The notes beneath the pieces were generated by a model. The model was not told the DNA's origin and made no database searches. It worked only from the letters and a program-made list of their open reading frames with translations. A DNA stretch of 64,000 nt from Sphingobium sp. Leaf26 (lineage in GTDB: Bacteria > Pseudomonadota > Alphaproteobacteria > Sphingomonadales > Sphingomonadaceae), in NCBI RefSeq assembly GCF_001421665.1, contig NZ_LMKV01000001.1, forward strand, positions 291,037 through 355,036. Direction: 5' to 3'. Below are positions 53,660 through 61,004 of the stretch, in pieces. Position 1 is the first letter of the stretch. Each line of letters begins with the position of its first letter. The translations under genes and the position numbers were made by a program.

Positions 53660-54859
53660 TTACATCTCCACCAAAATGCTGACCACGCTGTTGCGGAGGC
53701 GATGCACGACGTTTCGCCGGTCGCTGTCGGAGGAGAGCGGTGTGGACGACGGCTGAAAGCCCGCAGCGGCCATCATCTCATGGACCATGACGCTGCGGAT
53801 GCCGAAGTTCACATTCTCCGAGATCGAGCCACGTTCCCGCATCTGGCCATGCGCAAGGGACGCGGAGGTGATGCCGACCAGATTGCCGCATTCATCAATA
53901 ATCGCCCCGCCAGACGATCCCGAACCGATGGGTGCGGTGAACTGGAAGCGGGACACGTCACCGCCGCTGCCGGTCAGGCCGGAAATATTCCCTGTCGTCA
54001 CCTTGAGGTCCGCACCCAGCACATTCATCAAGGGATAGCCCGATGCCAGCACACCTTCGCCCAGCCAGATAGGCGCACCAATCCGCAGCGGTATCGGTAA
54101 ACCGTCCACTGGCCCCTGCAACAAGGCAAGATCATGAAGCTGGTCGACCGCCAACGGCGTTAAAGCGTTGCCCGATCGGCCGACTTGGAATTTGACGCCA
54201 TTTTCGATGACGTGGGCATTGGTAACGATCAAACCCGGTGCCACGACGACGCCGCTGCCTGAAGCCTGATGCACGCCCGATCGGCCAGGAGGGGCACCAT
54301 CAAAGCGATCCCGCTCACTTCCACTCTCACGCGATGGACGGAAGGGAAATTCGATCCGGTCGAACTTGCGGGCACGCGAATAAGCGTCGATGCCAAATGT
54401 GTAACCCTCGTTCGATACCTTCATGCGACGTGCGCCATTTTTGGTATAGATCTCTGCCAGAATCACCACAGCCAACTGCTGGCCGGGCAGCGGCAGAGTA
54501 TATGCCTCACCTGCTATGCTGATCCCGATGGGATAGCTATCGTTGACAAAACCTCCCGACCTGTCGTCCATGATATAGGCCAAGATTTCCAGCGGTTCTC
54601 CTAGACTTGGCAGAGATGTGCAGTGCCATCGTCCGTTTGTTCCGGAAGTGAAAGGCAGGACCGCGCCATGGCTATTTACCGCGCAGATAGCAATCCGCGC
54701 AGCGTCTTGCCTATCAATCGTTACGGCCCACTCGCCATCCGGCGTGATGGCGATACGCTGACCGGGCAATGCTGCGTTCACTGGCACCCCACTAAATTGA
54801 AACCTGCTCGACGCTGCTGACGAACCGAATGTGCGTATCAACAACGTTGCGACCGACAT
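53660..54859 (-). CDS. TerD-like domain fused to a trypsin-like serine protease
   Basis: The product (399 residues from the ATG at 54859) has a degenerate TerD-like beta-sandwich at about 28-165, recognisable from VVILAEIYTKNGARRMKVSN and EGYTFGIDAYSR, which match the last strands of TerD proteins. After a charged linker a chymotrypsin-fold protease follows, with His216 in IVTNAHVIE, Asp243 in HDLALL and Ser316 in IGSGSSGGAIID: a complete triad. There is no signal peptide, so the protease is probably cytoplasmic, unlike DegP-type relatives. The ATG start overlaps the ATP-grasp gene by 68 bases; a GTG at 54787, just after that gene's stop, may be the true start. The pairing with the DUF4236 gene is discussed as a finding. 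Confidence 0.8.
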   Translation of the reverse strand: MSVATLLIRTFGSSAASSRFQFSGVPVNAALPGQRIAITPDGEWAVTIDRQDAARIAICAVNSHGAVLPFTSGTNGRWHCTSLPSLGEPLEILAYIMDDRSGGFVNDSYPIGISIAGEAYTLPLPGQQLAVVILAEIYTKNGARRMKVSNEGYTFGIDAYSRARKFDRIEFPFRPSRESGSERDRFDGAPPGRSGVHQASGSGVVVAPGLIVTNAHVIENGVKFQVGRSGNALTPLAVDQLHDLALLQGPVDGLPIPLRIGAPIWLGEGVLASGYPLMNVLGADLKVTTGNISGLTGSGGDVSRFQFTAPIGSGSSGGAIIDECGNLVGITSASLAHGQMRERGSISENVNFGIRSVMVHEMMAAAGFQPSSTPLSSDSDRRNVVHRLRNSVVSILVEM

Positions 54860-55793
54860 TGTCGGGCGTGATCATGCCAGTCAGTAGGCGCGCCCAGTCA
54901 ACCAGAATGCCGCACCCGACGCTTTCGGAATAGACAGACCCTCCTGCCGGACGCGCGTTGATCTCCAGTATTTTCCAACTGCCATCAGCATGGCGTCGAA
55001 ACTGTGCATTCACGACGCCACTCAGGCCGAACATCGCGACGAGGCTTGCTACATGGTGTTCGAGCAGATGCGCGCTCTGCACGGCCTGGTCGCCATTGGG
55101 CAGTTTGGTGCGGGCGGCATATTTCAGCAGCTGACCGTCCTGGCACAAAATGTCGAACGACACTTCTGGTCCCGGTAGATATTCCATGAGGACAAGGTCG
55201 TGCGCCGCACCCTCCTGCTCCTGCTCACGCAGGGCGGAAATGTAGAGGTCGCTGCGGATCCTGCGGGCATCGGGATTGCGAAGATGGCGCATTGGCCCAT
55301 CCTTCGTCAAAATCCAGAAGCCCTCGCCGTTCACACCGTTGCGTGGCTTGATGCAGGGGATCGCTGCCGGGCCTTCTCGCCCTGCATATTCAGCGATGGC
55401 CCGCTCCAGTGAATCGCTGTCGGCGACGAGCTGGGTCGGGAGGTGGCAGTCGATGGCGCTCGTTGCTTCTGCGAAGGCATATTTGTCTTCGAGCAGCGCA
55501 AGCGTTGGAGGGCTGGCTGGCAGCGCCACCTTGCAGGGCAGGTCTGCCGCAGCGACAAGCGCCCGATATCGTGTCGGCACGAAGACATCGATGCCGTAAC
55601 AACTAATCTGCTCGCTCACCCAATCGAGATAGGCGGCCGTCGTCCCCTCGGGTTCGACCCAGGTCACTATAGGGCCAGGGCGGGCTGGCAGTCCTTGACC
55701 AACGCTCGCATAGACTTCGAGGGAAGGCTCCGCGGCCATGATCGCAGCAGAAATCGGCGCGAGGGAATAGCCGCGGTTGAACCAGATGCGCAT
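54792..55793 (-). CDS. ATP-grasp ligase of the Ter cluster
   Basis: The 333-residue protein has an ATP-grasp fold: N-terminal domain with SLEVYASVGQG, central VDIDVFVPTR-like GIDVFVPTRYRAL, the ATP-binding lysine region AIPCIKPRNGVNGEGFW, LVLMEYLPGPEVSFDIL and the metal site SWKILEINARPAGGS. It resembles carbamoyl-phosphate synthase/biotin carboxylase-like ligases, which join a carboxylate to an amine or thiol using ATP. In Ter operons it is predicted to ligate an amino acid to the nucleoside-like intermediate. It lies 38 bases after the first TerD gene. Confidence 0.86.
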   Translation of the reverse strand: MRIWFNRGYSLAPISAAIMAAEPSLEVYASVGQGLPARPGPIVTWVEPEGTTAAYLDWVSEQISCYGIDVFVPTRYRALVAAADLPCKVALPASPPTLALLEDKYAFAEATSAIDCHLPTQLVADSDSLERAIAEYAGREGPAAIPCIKPRNGVNGEGFWILTKDGPMRHLRNPDARRIRSDLYISALREQEQEGAAHDLVLMEYLPGPEVSFDILCQDGQLLKYAARTKLPNGDQAVQSAHLLEHHVASLVAMFGLSGVVNAQFRRHADGSWKILEINARPAGGSVYSESVGCGILVDWARLLTGMITPDNVGRNVVDTHIRFVSSVEQVSI

Positions 55794-55831
55794 CAGTAGC
55801 TACCGGCAGGACGGGAATACCGGCTCATCAT

Positions 55832-56413
55832 TTAGCCTAGATTGACGCCCATGCCGCCGGCAAGGCCCGCAAGGCCGCTCTGCCAGCCTTCGCCGACCGC
55901 TTTGACCTTGATGTCGCCCTGCGGCCCGCGATAGAGTTCGACGAAGACCATCGCGACATTGGTGCTGCTGTCCTCCGACAGGTCGTAGCGCGCCAATTCT
56001 TTCCCATCGGCATCGTTGACGACGCGAGCATAGGCGTTGGATACCGATCCGAAATTCTGCCGCTTCTCGGCGCCCTCATGGATGGTTACGGCGATCACGA
56101 CCTTTTTCACGTCGGCGGGCAGGCGCGAAAAGTCGATCTTGATCGTCTCATCATCGCCAGCTCCATCTCCCGTGCGGTTGTCGCCGCCATAGACAACCGA
56201 GCCGTCAGGCGAGGTTTTATTGTTGTAGAAGATGAAATGAGCGTCGCTTATCACCTTCTCATTCTGTCCAAGGATGAAGGCGGAGGCATCGAGATCGAAG
56301 GCGTCGCCATCCGTCCGCCGGACATCCCAGCCCAGCCCAACCGTAACGGAAGTGAGGCCGGGTGCCTCTTTAGACAGCGATACATTGCCGCCTTTGACTA
56401 GGGAAACAGCCAT
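55832..56413 (-). CDS. terD: TerD family stress protein (copy 1)
   Basis: The 193-residue protein is a full TerD domain: [13 protein letters not shown] at the start, [21 protein letters not shown] near residues 40-48, [14 protein letters not shown] near 76-89 (calcium-binding acidic loop), [14 protein letters not shown] and the C-terminal [14 protein letters not shown]. TerD proteins are cytoplasmic calcium-binding beta-sandwich proteins that associate with TerC at the inner membrane. AAGGA lies before the ATG. It sits between the second TerD gene and the ATP-grasp gene. Confidence 0.93.
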   Translation of the reverse strand: MAVSLVKGGNVSLSKEAPGLTSVTVGLGWDVRRTDGDAFDLDASAFILGQNEKVISDAHFIFYNNKTSPDGSVVYGGDNRTGDGAGDDETIKIDFSRLPADVKKVVIAVTIHEGAEKRQNFGSVSNAYARVVNDADGKELARYDLSEDSSTNVAMVFVELYRGPQGDIKVKAVGEGWQSGLAGLAGGMGVNLG

Positions 56414-56475
56414 CTACTTTCCTTTTAATCGAAATCGTAAAGCCAGGGGCCGGCCATCGTCGGCCCGTGTGTGAA

Positions 56476-57048
56476 TCACCCTACGCTAACACCAAAATTG
56501 GTGGCGAGAGGGCCAAGACCACCCTTGAAGCCCTGCCCAACGGCCCGGAATTTCCAGTCGGTGCCATGACGATAAACCTCGCCCAGGATCATTGCCGTTT
56601 CGACCGATGCGTCTTCGGACAGGTCGTAGCGGACAACTTCAGTCCCGCTCTTCTGGTTGACCAGGCGAATGAATGCATTCGACACCTGGCCGAAGCTCTG
56701 GCCCTTGGTCTCGCCCTCGTGGATCGTCACAACCAGGGCTACTTTGTCGATGTCGCCTGGAATTTTCGACAGCGTGACCTTGATCTGCTCATCATCACCG
56801 TCGCCTTCGCCGGTGCGGTTGTCGCCTTGGTGCTCGACGCCCGCAACGACCTTATTGTTGTAGAACACGAAATCATTGTCGCTGCGCACCTTGCCGCTCG
56901 CGGCGAGCAAGAAGGCTGAAGCGTCAAGATCGAAGTCCGCGCCATCGGTCGCACGAACGTCCCAGCCCAGGCCGATCATAATCTCATCGAGGGTCGGATC
57001 CTCCTTGCTGAGGCTGACATTGCCGCCCTTGGAAAGAGAAATAGCCAT
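56476..57048 (-). CDS. terD: TerD family stress protein (copy 2)
   Basis: The 190-residue protein has all TerD motifs: [47 protein letters not shown] and [14 protein letters not shown], with [18 protein letters not shown] at the end. The ATG at 57048 is preferred, with AAGGAG nine bases upstream, over a TTG two codons earlier. It is closer to the E. coli TerD/TerE type than copy 1. It lies 51 bases downstream of the terC gene. Confidence 0.94.
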   Translation of the reverse strand: MAISLSKGGNVSLSKEDPTLDEIMIGLGWDVRATDGADFDLDASAFLLAASGKVRSDNDFVFYNNKVVAGVEHQGDNRTGEGDGDDEQIKVTLSKIPGDIDKVALVVTIHEGETKGQSFGQVSNAFIRLVNQKSGTEVVRYDLSEDASVETAMILGEVYRHGTDWKFRAVGQGFKGGLGPLATNFGVSVG

Positions 57049-57099
57049 GCTCAAACACTCCTTGTGATCAACTGTTATAATTTCGCGCAGGCCAACAGA

Positions 57100-58203
57100 T
57101 CAGTTCGCATGCGCATTGGTGATGATTTCGCCGGTGGGCAGAATCGCCTGAGCTTCGCCATCCTCCGCGTATTCATCGGGGAACAGCTTGCGGTGCCGAA
57201 CAGATGCCCAGAGCGACAGCCCGATGATCACAGCGCCAATGAGCCCGGTAACGATCTCCGGGGTTTCGACACGGATGCTCAGCAGCATGATCGTCGCAAG
57301 CGCGATGATCGCGTAGAAGGCACCGGGCTCAAGGAAACGGAATTCCGACAGATGCCCGCCTCGGACCAGCGCCACGGTCATGGAACGAACGAACATGGCG
57401 CCGATGCCGAGACCGAGTGCGATCAGTATAATATCATTGGTGATCGCAAACGCCCCGATGACGCCGTCGAACGAGAAGGAGGCATCGAGGAACTCCAGAT
57501 ACACAAAGGCTCCTGCGCCGCTGCGGACGACCTGGCCGGTCGCTGCGTCCGTTTCGCCGCCTCCGATCCAATCGCCGAATTTCTGGACCGCGAAGAAGGT
57601 TGCAACTCCCGATAGACCGGCAATGAGGAACGTCTGCTGCTCATGTCCCGCAATCATGAAAGATAGGCCGACAATGATGGCAGCCGTCGCGATGTAGGGC
57701 GACAGGGGCACCTTTGCGAAAGCGGCGAGCGGGCGCTCAATAAAGCCCAGCCAATGATGCTCGCGATCTTCGTCGAAGAAGAAGCTCAGCCCGACCAGCA
57801 TCAGGAACGCCCCGCCAAAGCCGGATATGCCGACATGGGCGCCGGTCACGATCTGTTCGTAGAGCTCGTGATCCGTCACGGCGATCCGCGTGGCTTCAAC
57901 CGGGGACACCCAGGCGGAGATAGACACGATCAGGATCGGGAAAATGATCCGCATACCGAACACGGCGATCAGGATACCCCAGGTCAGGAAGCGTCGCTGC
58001 CACACCGGGTCCATATCTTTGAGAATGGATGCGTTCACCACAGCATTGTCGAGGCTGAGCGACGTCTCCATGACACCCAGCACGCAAGCCAGGAACACCA
58101 TCTGAAGAGCAGGTCCCATCAGTCCGGTCTGCTCATAGCCCAACAGGCCCGCCAGCAGCAGCGCGGCGATCGTGAAGACGATCGATCCGTAGAAGTTCTT
58201 CAT
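57100..58203 (-). CDS. TerC/DUF475 family integral membrane protein
   Basis: The 367-residue protein has eight or nine membrane helices. It has the paired acidic motifs of the TerC superfamily, GVMETSLSLDNAVVNAS near residues 43-59 and the internal repeat FLDASFSFDGVIGAFA near 238-253, which carry acidic residues (Glu, Asp) within helices and probably bind metal ions. The length and C-terminal tail match DUF475 members rather than classic TerC. It probably exports metal, perhaps manganese, and anchors TerD-type proteins. AGGAGG lies three bases before the ATG; the short gap upstream has no room for a yybP-ykoY-type riboswitch. Confidence 0.9.
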   Translation of the reverse strand: MKNFYGSIVFTIAALLLAGLLGYEQTGLMGPALQMVFLACVLGVMETSLSLDNAVVNASILKDMDPVWQRRFLTWGILIAVFGMRIIFPILIVSISAWVSPVEATRIAVTDHELYEQIVTGAHVGISGFGGAFLMLVGLSFFFDEDREHHWLGFIERPLAAFAKVPLSPYIATAAIIVGLSFMIAGHEQQTFLIAGLSGVATFFAVQKFGDWIGGGETDAATGQVVRSGAGAFVYLEFLDASFSFDGVIGAFAITNDIILIALGLGIGAMFVRSMTVALVRGGHLSEFRFLEPGAFYAIIALATIMLLSIRVETPEIVTGLIGAVIIGLSLWASVRHRKLFPDEYAEDGEAQAILPTGEIITNAHAN

Positions 58204-58263
58204 ATTCCTCCTATCAAGGCCATGCGGCAGGCTTTGGAAATGCGATCCTATAGCCTCGGCGCG

Positions 58264-59421
58264 TCAGTCCTTCGAACCCGCTGCCCAACGCAGAATAATC
58301 CCGATGTCGTCGGCAAATGGCTTCTGGCTCTGATAATATCGCATGTGCCGATCCATCTGGAGCACGCCGTTCACATTCTCGATAACGGCTATCCCGCAAA
58401 GACGGCAATTGTCGCGACCTTCGTCCAGATGCACCTCCACCTCTGGTTGCCCAGGTATGGTCATGCGCACCACGCCATCGGTCTGCTGCCAGTTAGGGAC
58501 GCCGTCATAAATGAGAGCGAACACGCCAAGGCGTTTGATGTTGTCGAAAAAGCGGCCGTTCACACGGATCGTTTCACCCGCCGCAACTGCACCTGTTCGG
58601 TCGTCGCCTGACAACTCGATCCACGGCTCCTGATCGAAATCGCCAAAGTTGCGGCCCAATGCCTGGATGCAGCCTTTGAAGCCGTCCTTCATCTCGAACA
58701 AGACGCCAAGATCGAGGTCGACGTTCTTGCCACCGCCGCCAAAAAAGCCACGTTTCTGCTGCTGCTGGCTCCAGTTCAGATTGAGGATAATCTCGCCGAA
58801 CGTGGAACCCGTTTTCTTGAGGCTTACTCGACCGTTGGATTTCGCCAACGTGACCTTCTTCAGGCTGACGGGCGCAGCGGGTGGTGGTGGTGGCGGAGCG
58901 GCTGCTGGAGCAGACGGCGGTGGATCTGCCACGTCGCCTCCAAAATGCGCAATCAGGCTCGCAAGACCGCCGGCAAACCCGGCGGCAATCGTGCCGATAC
59001 GCCAGCCGCTGCTGTGCCGGTAAATCTCGATCATCATCACCGCTTTCTCGGTGGTGAGGTGTTCAGCGACGTCGAACGACGCCTTCACGCCGTCCACAGT
59101 CACAATCAACGGTCGCGATTCAGCGATAGGGCGCTCGTCATGGGTCGCCGTGAAGACGACCCGGTCTATCATGAGCGGCAGTTTGTCGAGGTCGAGATTG
59201 AAAAGCGCCGTATCCGATAACGGCTGCAATGTGATTGCGTGTTCGGGGGAAGCCGTGTTGGAAAATAGCACGACATAGCGATCGTCGCCGATCTTTCGAT
59301 CCTTGTTGAGGCCAAAGGCAGCGATATCGACGCCGTCCAGACCGAAATCGACCTTAATCGCGCAGTTATTGCCGACACCCAGATCTGAAAGGCCACGCTT
59401 CTCGCCGCGTTGTAACCGCAT
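58264..59421 (-). CDS. terA: TerA-like protein: two TerD-fold domains
   Basis: The 385-residue protein has an N-terminal TerD-like domain (about 10-160) ending EIYRHSSGWRIGTIAAGFAG, a Pro/Ala linker (about 170-190) and a C-terminal TerA-type domain starting VSLKKVTLAKSNGRVSLKK (about 190-385), with GDDRTGAVAAGETI and IYDGVPNW. TerA of E. coli has the same two-domain plan. GGGGGA precedes the ATG. The N-terminal domain lacks the usual TerD start and may have lost its first strand. It follows the first TerD-like gene of the operon by 62 bases. Confidence 0.88.
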   Translation of the reverse strand: MRLQRGEKRGLSDLGVGNNCAIKVDFGLDGVDIAAFGLNKDRKIGDDRYVVLFSNTASPEHAITLQPLSDTALFNLDLDKLPLMIDRVVFTATHDERPIAESRPLIVTVDGVKASFDVAEHLTTEKAVMMIEIYRHSSGWRIGTIAAGFAGGLASLIAHFGGDVADPPPSAPAAAPPPPPPAAPVSLKKVTLAKSNGRVSLKKTGSTFGEIILNLNWSQQQQKRGFFGGGGKNVDLDLGVLFEMKDGFKGCIQALGRNFGDFDQEPWIELSGDDRTGAVAAGETIRVNGRFFDNIKRLGVFALIYDGVPNWQQTDGVVRMTIPGQPEVEVHLDEGRDNCRLCGIAVIENVNGVLQMDRHMRYYQSQKPFADDIGIILRWAAGSKD

Positions 59422-59483
59422 GCTATTCCCCCGTAACGTGCTTCATAGGTTTAGACGGAAATAGATGCCGTCACCCTTGATGT

Positions 59484-60068
59484 TCAGATCAGGCGCGCCG
59501 CGACAGAGACGAGATCCTGCACCGTGCGCCCCGTCGTCCGTTCACCGATAGCCTTGAAGGTCCATTGACCACCATCGCGCTTGACCGATGCCAGCACCAA
59601 TCCAGTGTGGGAGCCAGTGTCCGAAATATCGAAGCGCGCCAGTTCGCGGTTGGTGCGGCTGTCAACGACCCGGCCAAAGGCGTTTTTCACCTTGTCGAAA
59701 GTCTGGCCGCGAAAACTGTTTACGGTCAGCACCAGCGTTTCGACATTTGCCGACAGAGCTTTAAGGTCAATCGCGATGGACTCATCGTCACCATCGCCTT
59801 CGCCAGTCAGATTGTCGCCGCTGTGGCGAATCGAACGGTCGTTGCTGACCAATTGTTGAAACCAGACTGTGTCGACCACCCCGCCTGACGCATCAAAGGC
59901 TATGCAAGACGCATCAAGATCGATGCTTCCGCCTCCACCACCCAGAATCTTTCCCAAGAAGCCAGACGACGCAAGATCCCATCCCACGCCCAGCATGATT
60001 GCGGAAAGGCCGTCACCGCCTTCCTTCTTTAGACTTACGGAAGCGTTTTTCTTCAAAGAAATGGACAT
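59484..60068 (-). CDS. TerZ/TerD-like protein, first gene of the Ter operon
   Basis: The 194-residue protein is a TerD-fold member that diverges from the others: MSISLKKNASVSLKKEGGDG at the start, an inserted glycine-rich loop GFLGKILGGGGGSIDLDASC near residues 36-55 that includes a cysteine, and [13 protein letters not shown] for the calcium loop. The C-terminus is shorter than in TerD copy 1 and lacks the GGL repeat. TerZ in E. coli is the nearest relative in position and form. AAAGGAG lies four bases before the ATG, and a palindrome lies 55 bases further upstream. Confidence 0.88.
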   Translation of the reverse strand: MSISLKKNASVSLKKEGGDGLSAIMLGVGWDLASSGFLGKILGGGGGSIDLDASCIAFDASGGVVDTVWFQQLVSNDRSIRHSGDNLTGEGDGDDESIAIDLKALSANVETLVLTVNSFRGQTFDKVKNAFGRVVDSRTNRELARFDISDTGSHTGLVLASVKRDGGQWTFKAIGERTTGRTVQDLVSVAARLI

Positions 60069-60122
60069 GTCGCTCCTTTGCTATGCTGGCGATCCTAGAC
60101 GGATGCCCGCCAATTGCTTAAA

Positions 60123-60149
60123 AATTATTGAGAAAGTATCTCAATAATT
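60123..60149. promoter_or_regulatory. Perfect palindrome upstream of the Ter operon
   Basis: AATTATTGAGA and TCTCAATAATT form 11-base arms around five bases (AAGTA), in AT-rich DNA between the DUF6118 gene and the Ter operon. On the minus strand it is followed by TTTTT, so it could be a terminator of the upstream transcript. It also overlaps TTGAGA-N17-TTAAGC, a weak promoter pattern for the Ter operon, so it could be an operator. Confidence 0.5.
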
Positions 60150-60228
60150 GCGGCTTATCCAGACCAAACCCCCTTTGGAAGCATTCTGTGGCGCTGGAGG
60201 CTATCGTGAATGATCCGCCTGATGGTAT

Positions 60229-60987
60229 CTAGTCGATCATTACCCGTATCATGATGTTGCAGCGTACCGGCTCCTTGGCTTTTTCCGCCGCCCTTTCGCA
60301 AGCGGCAATGACGTCGCGGTTCTCGTGCGTCATGTCAGCGGCGTTCACTATGGCCTGCCAGCCTTCCGGGTTGTCGGCGCGCATCAGGCGAATGCCCGCA
60401 TCCCATGGCGACGCCTCACCCATCGTGCGCGTCGCGACCCGTTCGGGCCAGCGCCAGCTTTGGGGCGCAAGGTTCGCCGCCCATCCCGGATAGAACAGCC
60501 AATGGAGCGATACCGCCAGCGCCGTGCCTATTCCTGCGTAAAGGCTGTGCCTGCGCTGCTGGTCCTTGGTGCGGCTAGCGCCGATAGCCCGCATCTGATC
60601 GGCATGGGCTTCGCGCAGAAGCCCCTGTGCCTGCTTGATGGTCGCCTTATCTGTTTCCCGCGCCGTTTCCGCTGACCCTATGATCCGCTCCGCCATGCTC
60701 TCCGGCGTCAACTGCATGGCGGGTGCTTCCATGATTTTCTTGGTCTGCCCGGCCAGCGTCGCGAGATAGCCGTTCATCTTGGCGAGTGTCGGCCCATAAT
60801 CGGGGAATTCGATGCTCTGCCTCTCGATGGCGATATGCTCAAGCGCGCGGGCCATCACCGCCATGCGCCCGTCCAGCCGCTCTTCCATAGCGGCAACCCG
60901 CTCCGAGAGGTGCGCGAACGCCTCGGCGGCGGCATTGGGCCGGGGTTCCGGCTCCGGTTCGTTTAGAAGGCTCTGCTCGTCGTCCAT
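60229..60987 (-). CDS. DUF6118 family protein associated with TraA
   Basis: The 252-residue protein has an N-terminal helical coiled-coil region (AHLSERVAAMEERLDGR), a middle domain and a single hydrophobic segment near residues 150-170 (AGIGTALAVSLHWLFYPGW). A soluble C-terminus ends CNIMIRVMID. It matches the uncharacterised DUF6118 proteins that sit directly downstream of TraA in sphingomonad conjugative elements. GGAG lies upstream of the ATG, 17 bases after the TraA stop, so it is co-transcribed with traA. A role in conjugation is inferred from context only. Confidence 0.75.
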   Translation of the reverse strand: MDDEQSLLNEPEPEPRPNAAAEAFAHLSERVAAMEERLDGRMAVMARALEHIAIERQSIEFPDYGPTLAKMNGYLATLAGQTKKIMEAPAMQLTPESMAERIIGSAETARETDKATIKQAQGLLREAHADQMRAIGASRTKDQQRRHSLYAGIGTALAVSLHWLFYPGWAANLAPQSWRWPERVATRTMGEASPWDAGIRLMRADNPEGWQAIVNAADMTHENRDVIAACERAAEKAKEPVRCNIMIRVMID

Positions 60988-61004
60988 GTCATGGTCTCCT
61001 TGGG

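Noticed and set aside
58204..58263. A yybP-ykoY-type manganese riboswitch in front of the terC-like gene
   Set aside because: The gap is only 60 bases, has a plain AGGAGG leader and no room for the fold.
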